Positions 47,683 through 60,535 of a DNA stretch of 64,000 nucleotides are shown in pieces. Numbering within the stretch: the first letter of the stretch is position 1; the number at the start of each line of letters is the position of its first letter. This DNA comes from Antedon mediterranea (Eukaryota > Echinodermata > Crinoidea > Comatulida > Antedonidae), in NCBI RefSeq assembly GCF_964355755.1, contig NC_092673.1, forward strand, positions 23,627,001 through 23,691,000. Direction: 5' to 3'. The position numbers were made by a program, and so were the translations under genes. The notes below the pieces were generated by a model that made no database searches, had not been told where the DNA came from, and saw nothing but the letters and a program-made list of their open reading frames with translations.

Positions 47683-50648
47683 TACCATACTATTTGTTTG
47701 TTAAACTAGTTCTATTTTTAAATGTTTGCCTAAGTGTAGAAATCCAGTTCTCACTTTGTTGACCACTATTGGTTTTGCAAACTAATTACAAGCAATATGT
47801 AATTATTTATTCATCTTATTTTTATAAATTTATTTATTGACCACTTTCTATTACTTATACAAATCACTATATAATGTGTATAAACTTGTAATAAATAAAA
47901 TGCACATTGATATCCGAGTAAACCTTAAAATAACTTAAAATGCGCATGCGTAAATGTTTTGCAAAAAACTTTGTCTACGTTTTTAACGTAGAGGGCGTGT
48001 ATACAATCAGTAAAATCTTTACTTCGAAAAACTACTTTCTGTAAAATAGCAAACAAGCCTCGTCACGTCAAGCGACAGTGATAATTTAATTAAGATGTTA
48101 TGCGGATTAATACAGTGTGAACTTCGAAAGTGCCGCTTCTACAACCTCTCTTTTGATGGTGTGGTGCGTTATTTGTTGATAGGATTCGTCGTGAGCACCA
48201 TCGAGGGCTTATCATAACTCGTGATGACACATATGGATTTGATATTCGTATATTTTTGTCCCCTAGCTTAATTAAATAATAATGTTTTCAAAAACAACAC
48301 TAAACATAGCTTATAGTTTTTTCATTCAATGCGGCGTTTTGTCTACCAAGCAATATATAATGCGCACCTAGTATAGTGATTTAATATTTATTGGTAGATT
48401 ACATTTTCAAGTATGCAAAATCCCATTGGGACGGTAAGCTTAAATTACCAACGCCATTCTATACTAATGGCGTAACAGAGGCGAATGGCGTTGTTTTGGA
48501 TAAAAGCGAGTGACGTATTTTACCCCGGTACACTATAATAAACAAGCGTCCATGTTTCAATCTACGATATATCAAATCAAAATATTTCAATGATAGTCAT
48601 AATAAATTGTTGTTTCTCTAGTTGTTTTTGTTTTGTTTTTTGCGATGAAATATTCAAGTTTTCTTTGGCTTTCCTACATATTCCAACATCCTACTGTACT
48701 ATACGATAAAAGCTAGCTATTAACAAATGAATGCTGGTATATGAATGTTATAATAAATTACCATGCACTTTATTTCTTATCGATAATTCATTATCTTCAC
48801 TTCTGATGATGATGATTAAAAAGGAACGAGTTCAGAAAAAAGAATTGATCAGCTCATGGAGTTTTTGCTAAGCCTATCAGATATATCAGATATGACTTGT
48901 GCCGGGAAAAACCTTTATATAACCCTGTTTTTAATATAACGAAAAGTATATTGAAAAACAAATGTAGGAAATATCTTTTCCAACAGTTTTTCTGTAGTGA
49001 GTAAACAAAATGTTAGTGAACACTTGATTGTTCCTTGATTTTCTTCTTCTTTCTTCTATCAATACAATATCTGGCGAATTTTTTTTCCAATAATTTTATA
49101 ATAACCATTTTATTTCGCTACGGTGATCGTTCGAGATCACATGAGATCCCGTTGCGCACGCGCATGTCAGTTCGTTGCATACGCACAAAATCAGAAGTCT
49201 TCGACATCGGATATCTAAAGAAAAATTGATTATTTTGTAAGAAATACACGTCATATTATCTATCAAGCATTGTTTTGTTGTGAACATTGATAACTCGTTT
49301 TATCATCGTAATATAATCGACAATTGTTATTCATAAGATATGATTTTTTACCTTATACATTCTCATAAACCAGATAAAGGTCTTAACGATTAGATTGCCT
49401 TTTTAAAGCACGAAGGCAAAAATAATATTTAATACGTCATACAGTATGTTTAATAATATTGTTCGCGTATCTATGGCGAATCTGTCATGTGACGTGTGAC
49501 TTAATTATGAATTGTATATCCTTTAATTGGCAAAATATATGTAAGTGTTTGCCAAGCATTACTTGGTTGTAGAGTTCTTTGTACAATGACGATCACAATT
49601 TCCAAGTTATCTGCTTGCTTTTTTTTTGACAAGCTAAACTAACAGATCATGCCTTACTGATTTTTAGAAAAATCGATATATTGGTGACATCAAAAATGCT
49701 TATGAAATCTCGAGCTATCTGTATGGTAAATAGTGACCGAAATATTAAATAGCACGTCCTCTGTCGATCAGAAACTGAAACAAAAACATAAAAGAAAACA
49801 GAAACACATTACTGATGCCATGTTGCGCCAATAATAAATAACGTATACGGTATGTGACTGATATGATACGTCTAAGTGAGAGATTACCACCGAATCAACA
49901 TGGTCAATCAATAAGTAGGCCTTACATAAGTTTTTTCTTCTCCTTTTCACATACACTTGCTTGTGTTTGTATCTTACGTCACACTGATTTGCAGGGCTCG
50001 GATAAAACATTGTGAAATTGCACTAGTGTTTTAGGAATAGAACTGTTCACACATTCCGTACAAAACGTGCGTGTGTTCAAAATACGTAACGCAACTCAGT
50101 GATTATTTTCAGTAATTGGACCGATTTTGGACTTTTAAAGTTTTCGATTTTCAGATATACATTAAATGAATTACTCTTGACTTTTAATGTCTGTCTATGA
50201 ACTTTCTTGGCGTGACCTATTTCTAAGTTGCAACATAGGGCCATGCACTATTAAATATTATAACATTATAAAATATCATATACATTACACTTTTTTTTAA
50301 AGTAAAATTAAATTCGTCTTATGGAATGCTAGGACTGTCTCGGAGGGCACATTTTGTTCAGTTGTTAAGTGATTGTTGATTGTTCTCCGACCGTTGGCTC
50401 GAAATACTACTCTATCTGCTAAATATTGTTTTTGCCATATACTTGAGGAAAATTTTCGAATTGAACAATACAAAATGTAAGCCATGCTAAAAATTTGGAC
50501 TTATATTAAATATAGTTGCACTATGTGCAAGATGTAGGATGGTCAGAAATTGTTTCGGTTCTGATATGTAGCATCATTTGTTTACGCTTGTATTTTATGA
50601 CGGAAGTAATACTAAAATGCTTTAAATTGTCATTTACTTGGAGTATAC
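47683..50648. other. GPCR intron, nothing recognised
   Basis: AT-rich with occasional CpG patches. No repeat family or exon seen. Confidence 0.4.
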
Positions 50649-50922
50649 TACACTGTAAAAATAGTGTTTAGATCTTAAACATCTATTTTGTACCCACTCC
50701 ACACATTTAGCTTTTAAATACGTAGTTACATGTTTAGTGTGTTTAAAACGTAAACGTGTTTATACACGTGAACACGTCACTGATTTGTTGAGTTGGATAC
50801 AGACTACATGTTTAGAATGTACTTATGTACTTGTATGAATCTACAGATGTTCAGATCTAAACATGTTTAAGGCTAAATGTGTGGAAGATCTAAGATCTAA
50901 ATACTATTTTTTACAGTCTACC
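50649..50922. mobile_element. MITE with CACTGTAAAAA ends
   Basis: Left CACTGTAAAAATAGTGTTTA and right AAATACTATTTTTTACAGT are inverted. Inner CCACACATTTAGC and GCTAAATGTGTGG continue the pairing, and ACATGTTTA motifs recur. About 270 bp, no coding capacity. Confidence 0.7.
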
Positions 50923-52384
50923 CACCATTTGTTCGTTTAAGAGAACCCCGTTCCAACTTTCAAAATTGGAATATCCTTTTAACTATACTCTGGCGATCCA
51001 TAGTGTCTTATTCTGGATTATAAACTAATTCGTATTTATTGTACTGTATATTCCATTTTTTCTTTAAATGTAGGGCGTTATGTCAAATAAAAGCCTAGGT
51101 ACGTCACACATCTCCTAACTCAACTTTATGTGCATTTCTTTATTTATTTATTATCTTCAATTCTGTATATAATCTAAAGTGGGTCGCTTTAAAGAAAGTA
51201 GATAGTCGGGTAGTTAAGTTTAATACTGTAATAGCACGTCACTGTCCGTCGTAGGCCTACCTATTTTATTTAAAAAAATACAGTAATATTATAAGTTACT
51301 TCAGGTAATATTTATAGTTTACATGTGGGCCTACATTTTAGATAGGCCTATACCCACCCGAATCTGTGGCTGTCAGTAGACTCTCTGTGGATAGCTATCT
51401 AACTGTATTAAGTACTTCTGATACACGTTATCTCTGTCATTAGGTTCAAATCTAGAGACAATGTATAACGTTGTAATATATATTCATCAAATGCACCGGC
51501 AACCAGAATAGCAGGTTTATCGTAATTTTAGGAGACAAAATATGCTGTTGTAATTCCTAATAAATATGATTACATCGTATCAATTTAAGTTCGTTATTTA
51601 TATTCTGTTTATCCTATTGGACTGAATGAGGCAAACAACTGGTTTAACAAATATACAAATGCTATGAAAAACTAGATATGAAGTTTTAAAAAGATCGCGG
51701 TATTCCGGCCGTCCTTCTTATAGGCCTATCCGTTTTCATGTAACACAAATAGCCTATTTTCTTATTGGTATTACCACGTGTCATTTTTCATATTGTGAAA
51801 TAGCATAATCGCTAATGAAATCGTAACATAACGTCGGTGTCAGTCCCAAGAAAGTGAAACTAAATCGCCTTCCTTAAAATCAATCCCACTTACGTCGGCT
51901 TAACTTCACCGAAAATCAATATGAATTGTACGTCCTGCATCTGTTATATTTCTCATTTTAATACAGATATGCCTATATAATTGTCTGAAATAAAAGTTGA
52001 ATAGAATTGAATTGAATATACAGTATATATATATATATTCACCGTGCAATGAAAGGCGGTTGTGAGATGACCGCTGCTAATAGAGAATTAGGGCCGAATT
52101 CTTCCCCATCCCCTAATTCTAGCAAACTCATTTTAGTGATTCTCTCAGTGTGTAAATATAATGTACTATTATTTTGGTTTAAACTTGATAGATCGTGGGC
52201 CTAGATATAGCTACGGTTTTAGACTACCGCAGTTATGATCCCTCAAATATTTTGAACTATATAAATATTATTATTTAGAATTTCTAAATTCAAGACCGTA
52301 GCCACAAGAATTAAAACGAAGCAGTTGTGAGCGAAGCGATGGCCACTGTTAATAGAGAATCCGTCGAATTTCACCCTTCTTTAA

Positions 52385-52695
52385 AATGTGAGTTCTGTCA
52401 AAGACTTTTTTCCATTCTATAGCAATCAGGTTACCCCGTGTCTGGGACCAGCTTCCCAGACCGTTGACAGATGCTGCAGTCCTAGAAACCCCATCAGCCT
52501 TCATTAGAAAAGTTCATATCCATTTTGATTCGCTTTAACTGTTTTTTGTCTTTATGTCTTTTATGTGTAAACTGACTTTGGGGTTGGGTCAATTGGCTCA
52601 GCTACAGTGATTAAGTTCACTTAGGTTGACCCTGGTCTTCCCAATTTCAGTTGTTTTTGTTATGTAGGCTATATACGCAAAATCAAATAGACCAA
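52385..52695 (+). mobile_element. LINE relic, reverse-transcriptase C-terminal tail
   Basis: The plus-strand frame at about 52395-52540 reads SKTFFHSIAIRLPRVWDQLP followed by DAAVLETPSAFIRKV and a stop. This is the pattern at the end of many non-LTR reverse transcriptases (FF-R-I--WN-LP...SF---L). After the stop come about 150 nt of AT-rich 3'UTR and an AATGA-type tail at about 52698-52710. No other part of the element is visible. Confidence 0.55.
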
Positions 52696-53090
52696 ATAAT
52701 GAAATGAAATGAGGTCGGTAACGGTGGCTTCGGCCCTATTGACTAATGTATGTTCTCTGCAAACAATTCGAGCTACACGTAGGGTATGTAGCAGTATGCA
52801 AATAGGAGATAACAAATTGGAATTACAAATTCGAGCTTAGGATGATTTGCGTCATGCTTCAGACGAATCAGTTATTTTTACATGCATGATTGTTGTATAT
52901 ATAAACATTAACGCTACATTCAATGATCATCCGAGTTCTCCTTCCGCACTACGATTTACTCAGATATTTAGTGAAGACAGAAGAGTTTCGAACAATTATC
53001 TATTAAGGATGTATTATTCATAAGATTTGAAATATTTATTCAGAATAACTAACTTGATGACAGAGTGATTCTTTTTTCTTGGTTTCTTGG

Positions 53091-53192
53091 TTGATTATAG
53101 GATCATTTTCTGTTCGATTATAGGACCATTTTCCGGTCGATTATAGGATCATTTTCCGGTCAATTATAGGATTATTTTCCCTTCGATTTTAG
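53091..53192. repeat. About 24-bp tandem repeat, 4-5 units
   Basis: GATTATAGGATCATTTTCCG and variants repeat every 22-24 nt. Confidence 0.85.
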
Positions 53193-55159
53193 CCCAGTGA
53201 GTGAAAAATAAGGAAAATATTGCATCACGATTCTCCGTAGCCTATCTTTAGACTGTGATATCTATATGGAAGTAAACATGGCATCAAGATATTCTTTTCA
53301 GTATTTTAAATCTTGGATTATGTAGTTTCAGTATTTGTTAAAATCTCAATTTTGAAATTTGCAACTCATGTTAGATTTCATTTGAGTATGCCACATATAT
53401 TGTTTCAATGTAGTATGTAGCATTACCTATGTTACAACTAGGAATAATATTGTAGCATGTGACACTGAATAAAGCATTGGTGTTAATTTACAATATAAAC
53501 CTTTACAATATTTATATTCAACAATCACTGTCGAATACAAAGTCATATACGACTTGTGTCATCATACTAACTGAGGATTTAACTGTTCGCGCCCACCTGT
53601 TCAATACGTTGAAAATAATTGCGGCCGCAAATCATCAATACAATAAAATATTAATTCTATAAATACATGGGTTGACTAAGCAAGTGATTAAAAACATCGA
53701 ATGCCAATGCTATACGAACATACATTTATTCTAGCCGACTGTATACGAATTCACGTATTTTAGTTTCAGTACCTTATGACATGTTTTGTTGTCTTTGGTC
53801 AGATTTTCTCTTTTTTGAGATTTTCTCACCTTTATTTCCATTCCTTTTGTATAGGCCTATTTAATTTCAATATTAATATTTTTATGAAACACAAATTACT
53901 CTTTGGCATGTTGTGCCTTTTCTGTTATTTTATTTGTTATATTATTTTATTTTTCTGTGTTTTTTTTTTATTCCTATCATCCCCCCCCCCTCCCCCGCTT
54001 ATTTCAAGATTTATAAAAAGATAGTAGAGAAATAAAAATGAAATGTAAATCATCATTAAAATAATACAAATATAACATTTGCTGTTATTATTTATTGATT
54101 AATTATGTATATAATATAATTTATTTAATTTAAAAAAAAAATCAATTCTAAGTGACATTTATTTACTTTAAAAAAGACAGATATTAATAATGATAGTAAT
54201 AATATGATAAATTTAGATAATGTTGGTTATTGAATGAATTGTATATTCTTCTAAACAGGAAAAGAAAACGTAATATTCATTGTCAAAACATATTTCCATT
54301 ATTAATTTGCTCTGAAAGAATCCGTAAGATAATGTGCAGATGAGAATATTAATTGATTGTGACAACTTACGTAGAATAATAAGTTAAAATACCAAGGTCA
54401 AGTACAGTACTTTTCATTAGTTTCAATGTTTCTTGATTTAAAATTTAATTGCGTTGCATGGTAATAGCTACGTGTCTTTGACAAATTATATAACAGATAT
54501 AGCATTTAATGTTCCTTTTAGATAAACTGTTGAAATTAATATTCGTTTTTTCTAATAAGCTTTCCGCATCATAAACAACAAAATGATTGTCAACACAAAT
54601 ACATTTTTTCTTAATGTAAAGTTCAAGAACAGCTTAAGGTATGTAATGGATTGCGTCTTAAATAAGTTCGCAGTTCGAATCAAACGTAAGTGTCAACAAC
54701 ATTAATGTTGATTCCTCACTATAAAGTTGAACTCTATAGAATAGCTTTAGGTGTGTAAAGGATAGTTTGTTTATTACTTCTTAATATAAATGAGTTCGCA
54801 GTTCGAATCCCTTCGGATACAAGTTTATCGTGTTGACGTGATGGAGCAGTAATGTCAAATAAAGTCATTTTCACATTTGTACACATTTATTAGAAAGTTT
54901 TATGATAAATCAAATTTTGAAAGGAATAAACACTCCTTTGTCCTCATTAGAATAATCCTTTTCTACACAAGATTTTCAATAACCTTTATTTAAAAACTGT
55001 TTTTTGCCACTGTTGAGAGAACTCAACTCCACAATTTCAAACAATGTTTCTAATCTGTTTTGACATGAATAATTATAAATTAACTTTAACATTAACATTC
55101 GATCGCGTATTGACGTGTTGCGCACACAATGGGCCATCTATAGATGCTGTAATTGTATA

Positions 55160-55400
55160 TGACTTTCTTAGTCCAGGACTAGTTTTCCCAGGTTTCATGA
55201 ATACCGTATCAAATATAGTCCAGGACTAATACTTAGTCCTGGACTAATTAGTCCAGGTTTAACGAATACCGTATCAAAGATAGTGCAGGACTACTAATAC
55301 TTAGTCCTGGACTAATAATACTTAGTCCTGGACTAATACTTAGTCCTGGACTAGATAGTCGAAGACTAAAGATAGTCCATGACTAAAGATAGTCCCCTTT
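55160..55400. repeat. Palindromic TAGTCCAGGACTA repeat cluster
   Basis: Roughly a dozen copies of TAGTCCAGGACTA / TTAGTCCTGGACTAA in both orientations, interleaved with CATGAATACCGTATCAAA. The outer boundaries (TTTCATGAATAC near 55193 and 55398) suggest an inverted-repeat element expanded internally. Confidence 0.8.
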
Positions 55401-56409
55401 CATGAATACGTAGCAAGCGCAAGTGTACTCTCTAGTTATTTTCAATTCAATAACATGGCCTTACTGTGTGTATTCTAATAGGGACTTATTGCTATAGGCC
55501 TATTAATAGAACCTTATCGTATAAAAGTCTTGAAAAATCTTGAAGTTTTGTAACTACTGTACTAATAATTGTTTGTATGGTAGATGACGTCACCTACTGT
55601 ATGCCACATGACTTATAGCCTCTATTTCAATTGCTTATGCGTGTCGTGTGCATAGTAGATGAAGTGGATGTAGGCCTACACTCGTTTTAATACCCTTTAA
55701 GATTACTTCATAGTGTTCATGATACTATATCCGTTGAGAGCTATAACTGTGTAAAACAACATGTTCTTATTTCAAGACTGTCACGTTTTGTTATGTATGC
55801 CATATTTAATGACAATCTTAATTTGTATATTGATAGAATATATACAGTATAAAATAGATTGCAAAATTTGTGTTGTATAATAAAAGATAGTAATATTGTG
55901 TAGGTTTTTTTTATTGATTTTTAACATATAGATTAATATAAATAATAATAATTACAAAGTCAATTTGAATTGCAAGTAAGGATAATAAAATACAAGTTTA
56001 TATATAGAAAACTAATAACCATAATTTGCTTTTTTGCTAAATCTCGTAAATATTAATTATCATTATAACGTTGCGTGTTTGATTTTGTTTTTTTGCTATA
56101 ATTTTCCATATAATTTACATACAAAACAACATGGGATTTCACATTTACATCCTAAGTGATTCCTTCCACACAAAAGCAATTAACCGCTTAATTTAAATAA
56201 TTTTATATTTTATAGAAAAGCTCTAAATAAAAAGTATTATATCTAAAGATTTATCATTATAAGTTTTATCACCTTTTCATTACTTTATTAAACATGAATA
56301 TCAATAATAATAATAATATAGATATTAAGCAAGAATAACGTAAGTTAAAGCTGTGATCTCCCCAAGTTTGATATTTTCGGTCTAAGGTCTAAGCTATGTA
56401 TTTTTCCAG

Positions 56410-56475
56410 ATGGGGACACCAGCCTGACATACTAAACCCAAGAACTGCTCCAACAAATCCTTTAATAAATCGCAA
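56410..56475 (+). CDS. Candidate 66-nt cassette exon of the GPCR (intracellular loop 2)
   Basis: Acceptor TATTTTTCCAG ends at 56409; donor AA|GTAAGTG starts at 56476. Length is 66 nt, and the entry and exit phases are both 2, exactly matching the junction of the two GPCR exons. In frame it reads WGHQPDILNPRTAPTNPLIN then R and K, open throughout. The interior is clearly more GC-rich than its surroundings. Inclusion would add 22 residues between R137 and T138. Nothing outside the splice logic proves use; it could be chance or belong to a nested transcript. Confidence 0.35.
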
Positions 56476-58294
56476 GTAAGTGAAGTGAAATCCCCTATTT
56501 TGTTAGATGTCATTTCATCCCTTGCATGATGTATGTTAAATGGCCGTGGCAATTTTTAAAATTGTCGAAATTCAAATTCAATTAAAATGGTTTGCATACT
56601 GTATTTACACACGTTTTTCACAAGATGTGCAACAACATTATAACTCTAAACCTATCTTTATAAAGAGTTACAAACGAAATTAGTGTAAATAACTTATAAC
56701 GTTTGTTTCTTTCCTTCACTTGATAAGATAAAGTTTCTGTAAAATTGCTTTGCTGTAACGTTTCAACGCTTATTCAAAGATACACACGAAGTAAGTGATA
56801 GATTTACTAATTTTGATTCAATGTAAACAGTTCGAACATATTGGCCTACAGTGGATTGTGTATATCAAAATATTCAGGAGTGAATGTGAATGTTCCCCAG
56901 ATTCCGTCTTTCTGATATATGAAAGTTTGCAAAAAAAGAGAGATAAACTAGATTGAATATTAAATTAGTCTTAATGCCGATCAAATTATTTAAAAGGACG
57001 CCTACACCAAGTAAACCTACTTGTGGAACAAGTGATGTTCCTCTTTGATCAATTTCTTTGATATTTTCTATTCTAGTCTTACCAGAAATGTAGAAATATT
57101 AAAAAAATAATTTTACGAAATTTGAACTGATCTTTACGCCTTTGAAAAGGTGTTTCCAACTTTGTTGTTTTACGAGCTTGGGCTTATTAAACCAGAAAAG
57201 ACTGTAGATGTTGGTAGTGACAAAGATATGTATGCAAGGACATCAAACAGGCATATAGAGCAGTTGAAACAAAGTACACAGTCTCTAAAGTCTCTTTAAA
57301 AATAGACCAGTAGGCCTATAACTTTGGCTGAAGACCTTGTTGGTCTATTTCATTTATTCATTGTATACTGTACATTGGAACTTGTTAACAATATTATATA
57401 TAGTATTTTTGTAGGCCATACAGTACATTAACATTAAATCCATCAATCCAATTAACCTTATAAACATAAGACATAATGTTATATATTCAGTTTACCATTA
57501 AATTAGCTTTAGGTGCTTGCATGCTTTCACAGTGGCTGTCGCATGAATTGTCTCACGCTGTCACTTTGGCAACGCCCAATGTCTAATAGACGCCTTTATT
57601 ATATCAACAATTATATTTATATATTAGTAATGTATTCCCATATCGTGTTCAATTAGGCATATCTTGTAAGATTGTGTAGGCCATATAGATGACATTAGCA
57701 GGCCAGATTAAACTCATCCATCTAAATTGACCTCAATGGCATTCAACGCGTACACCAATATTTTATTATCAAATTAATTTCACAACGTGTTTGCATGCTT
57801 TATGTTTATGGTTCAATATTAAAACTTGCACATAATTTGTCCAAGTTCAGACGTTTATTTGTTTATTTATTTTCAAGATGTTTTCATTTTCAACATGTAC
57901 AAAAATACAAGATATTTTATCACTTTTATTCTTAAAAACATTGTAAAAACAACACATTTGGAAATGTTCAATGCCAAGTGCTACATTAAGTTAAAATTAG
58001 ATAACGAAACAAAAGAACAGAAAAATCTTTGTATAACATTATTATTGTTCTAACACGCCATGGACAACGAATATCGTTTAAATAACCATTGTACCATTAT
58101 AATACTTAATCCCTTATAAAATATACAATATTAATGTTTAAAATATTTACGCAAAAAGTTCAGATATAAAAATGCGAAATAATCACGATCATCAATGGGA
58201 AAATATGCAGTTTACTTCTAATGATACCGTACTATTACTCAATTGGTTCATGCTCCGATATTGTTTGTTTGCGGGGGAGAGGGGGGGTCTTTTT

Positions 58295-58397
58295 TCTTTA
58301 TCTTTTTATCTTCTTCTTCTTCTTCTTCTTCTTCTTCTTTTTCTTTTCTTCTTCTTCTTCTTCTTCTTCTTCTTCTTCTTCTTCTTCTTCTTCTTTT
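58295..58397. repeat. (TTC)n polypyrimidine microsatellite
   Basis: About 100 nt of TTC repeats with a few T interruptions, about 450 nt before the GPCR exon 2 acceptor. Long poly-Leu, Phe or Ser frames here are artefacts. The tract can in principle form triplex DNA. Confidence 0.95.
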
Positions 58398-58844
58398 TAT
58401 TCTTTTTTTGTGTAAACAAATTTAATCGTGATAAATGTAATCAAACGATATTTTAGAACCGTAATCTGTGCAGGATAAATTAGTATCTTCAGTTTCGTTT
58501 TTCCTGAGTTCTTCTATAAAATGTCCATCTAATATTAAAGACTTTTTAGTGAGGCTCACACTGCCGGAGATCTGAGACTGTATAATGAGGGAGAGGCATG
58601 AAGAACATAACATAATATTTTATTCATTGTCTCAGAATCTTGTTTCTGTTTTTTCCCGAAATGTCATTGGCGTTTGCCGTCGGGCTCCAGATTCGCCACG
58701 AATCACTCATTTTTAATATTTTATTTTTATCGTGTAAAGGCGAATTTGATTTAATGAAAGCACATTATTTCCATTGATATTAATAAACTGTATTACTACT
58801 AATCTCTTTGTATATTAATCGAATGTGTCTCTTTTTCTTTTCAG

Positions 58845-59565
58845 AACGTTGAGGTCTTCGGTGGTGATTTTAGCATGTATTTGGTTAATTGCCTGTACCA
58901 CACAGGTCCCAGTCATAATCTATAATACATCTCTTGAATTACCCGATGGTTCGTGGACAATATGTGTTGAATTGTGGCCTCATGCTGGAGCAAAGGCTTA
59001 CTACAATATCTCGTACACGTTAACTTTCTACGTTGCTCCTCTTGTAGTTATCGGCGTCTGTTACGGACGAATGGCAAAATTGTTGTGGCATAGTTTTAGT
59101 CCTCAGTACGGTGACACTGAAGTTGTCGCCACGCAAATGTTCATGCGTAGAAAGATAGCAGTGATGATTCTCATTGTTGTCATTTGTTTCGCGGCCTGCT
59201 GGTTCACTTATCACTTTCACGACGTGTTAGTCGCGTTGGATTACCTTCCTTATCTATCGTTTAATCAGATACGTATTATATCACGCGCCGGGCGTTTTCT
59301 GGGTGCCATGAATAGCGCGCTTAACCCATTTCTGTACGCGTTTCTCAGCGAGAATTTCAGACGCTGTTTCTACCGAGCTTTCCCCTGCGTTTCAAAATTG
59401 AGCATTGGATCCTCGAGTTTTGTTCAGAGAGATCCCGATGAGAAAACAACGTATTCACGAAGGAGCGTTGTTGGACGATACAATACTACAAGTAGAGCAA
59501 CGCGGTTGACGAGCATACGAAGCGTTCGTCATGAGTCTGGTAGCCCAAAGCCACAGCAGATTTAA
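58845..59565 (+). CDS. Class A peptide-type GPCR, exon 2 (residues 137-376, TM4-TM7)
   Basis: Continues exon 1 in phase 2 through acceptor TTTTCTTTTCAG. Encodes TM4, extracellular loop 2 with Cys177 and N-glycosylation sites (NTS, NIS), TM5, the MAKLLWHSFSP loop entry, TM6 (CFAACWFTYHFH), TM7 with NSALNPFLYAFLSENFRRCF, Cys318 as a likely palmitoylation site, and a Ser/Thr/Arg-rich tail of about 55 residues. LLWH after TM5 and NPxLYAFLSENFR in TM7 resemble allatostatin-A/galanin/kisspeptin receptors. The conserved CWxP proline of TM6 is Thr258. Total receptor 376 residues, a normal class A length. Confidence 0.88.
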
Positions 59566-60297
59566 GTGAAATAATACACGCAAATGCTACAGAACACGTG
59601 TATAATTAAGATAAAAAGAAGGGTTTTGGTTTTTGTGGTATCAGTACAAAATGTAATCCATTATTATACACATTAGTTGTATGTGAATTCACTGTAAAAT
59701 ACCATTAATTTTACGTATAAGTTTGTAGTATTCACATTTTTAAAACAACAGAGCAGATTTTAATTATAAAGACGTCTTGAACCTATAGATTAGATCCAAA
59801 ACTTCCTTAGCTATAGGCCTACGAAAAATGTGACTTATTTAAACATGATAGAGCAAATGCTTATGCAAATGAATCCATGTTCGTACGGTTAAACAAAGCA
59901 TGGCACTAACTAAGTTTAACAATCATGATATCAAAAAGGCCTACTAAAGGTGTAAAACTTTTTGTAAGAATTATTTATATTTTTACGCCTACAGACTCGA
60001 GACATGACGTTGACCCGACACAAACAATATGATAAATAGTGTATAATAGAACCTGTTGAAGTGTCCCCCTTAATATGAGTGCCCACTATATTGGGATTAT
60101 ATAGTGTTATGACAATAATATTTTCCCTCATTCGTTAAACGATTATGGGTTTAAATTAAGAGGGTTTTCCGAAGAAATCTTTCTACTGTATCTAAACTAT
60201 TATGCTTTAAATTTGGTTGACTATCGCTACGTATACAAAAGACACGGCTAACTGACCCGACTACTGACATAGACGTTTTTAAATACATGGTGTGTAT
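59566..60297. other. GPCR 3' flank
   Basis: Presumed 3'UTR followed by intergenic DNA. No AATAAA close to the stop was identified; the nearest clear ones are near 60835 and 60915. Confidence 0.35.
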
Positions 60298-60535
60298 ATA
60301 TATATATATATATAATATAAATCCAAAGGCAAATTACTGAAAAAAATGACAATGCTGTGGGTAACAGTGGCTGGATCTCAATGGAGATACAAAAATAAAA
60401 AGCGAAAAGCTAAATCAAAACGATAAAGTAAACAGCCAGAAAAGTTAGCAGAGCTTTCGGGCAACACTAGCCCTTCATCAGTGCAAGTGAAGGAATTTGG
60501 ATAACGTCATAGTATAATATATATATATAAACACA
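60298..60535 (-). mobile_element. PLE-type terminal repeat, copy 3 (intact hammerhead core)
   Basis: Starts in a TA run, then ATCCAAAGGCAAATTACTG, matching 1636-1800 nearly base for base. Extends into CTAGCCCTTCATCAGTGCAA and a second TA run. Confidence 0.7.
60440..60492 (-). ncRNA. Hammerhead ribozyme-like motif, second PLE type
   Basis: On the minus strand: CTGATGA (60481-60475), a stem II GGGC-TAGTGTT-GCCC, GAAA (60458-60455), then AGCTC with cleavage predicted after the C at 60451. Stem I pairs TGC with GCA plus weaker pairs. Stem III is a minimal AGCT, again suggesting action as a dimer. One unpaired A precedes stem II, as in the 1116 motif. Confidence 0.5.

Noticed and set aside
54640-54830. 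Two GCAGTTCGAATC strings resembling a tRNA B box
   Set aside because: Short duplicated segment without an A box or tRNA fold.
58172-58456. Poly-Leu, Phe and Ser frames
   Set aside because: Translations of the (TTC)n microsatellite.
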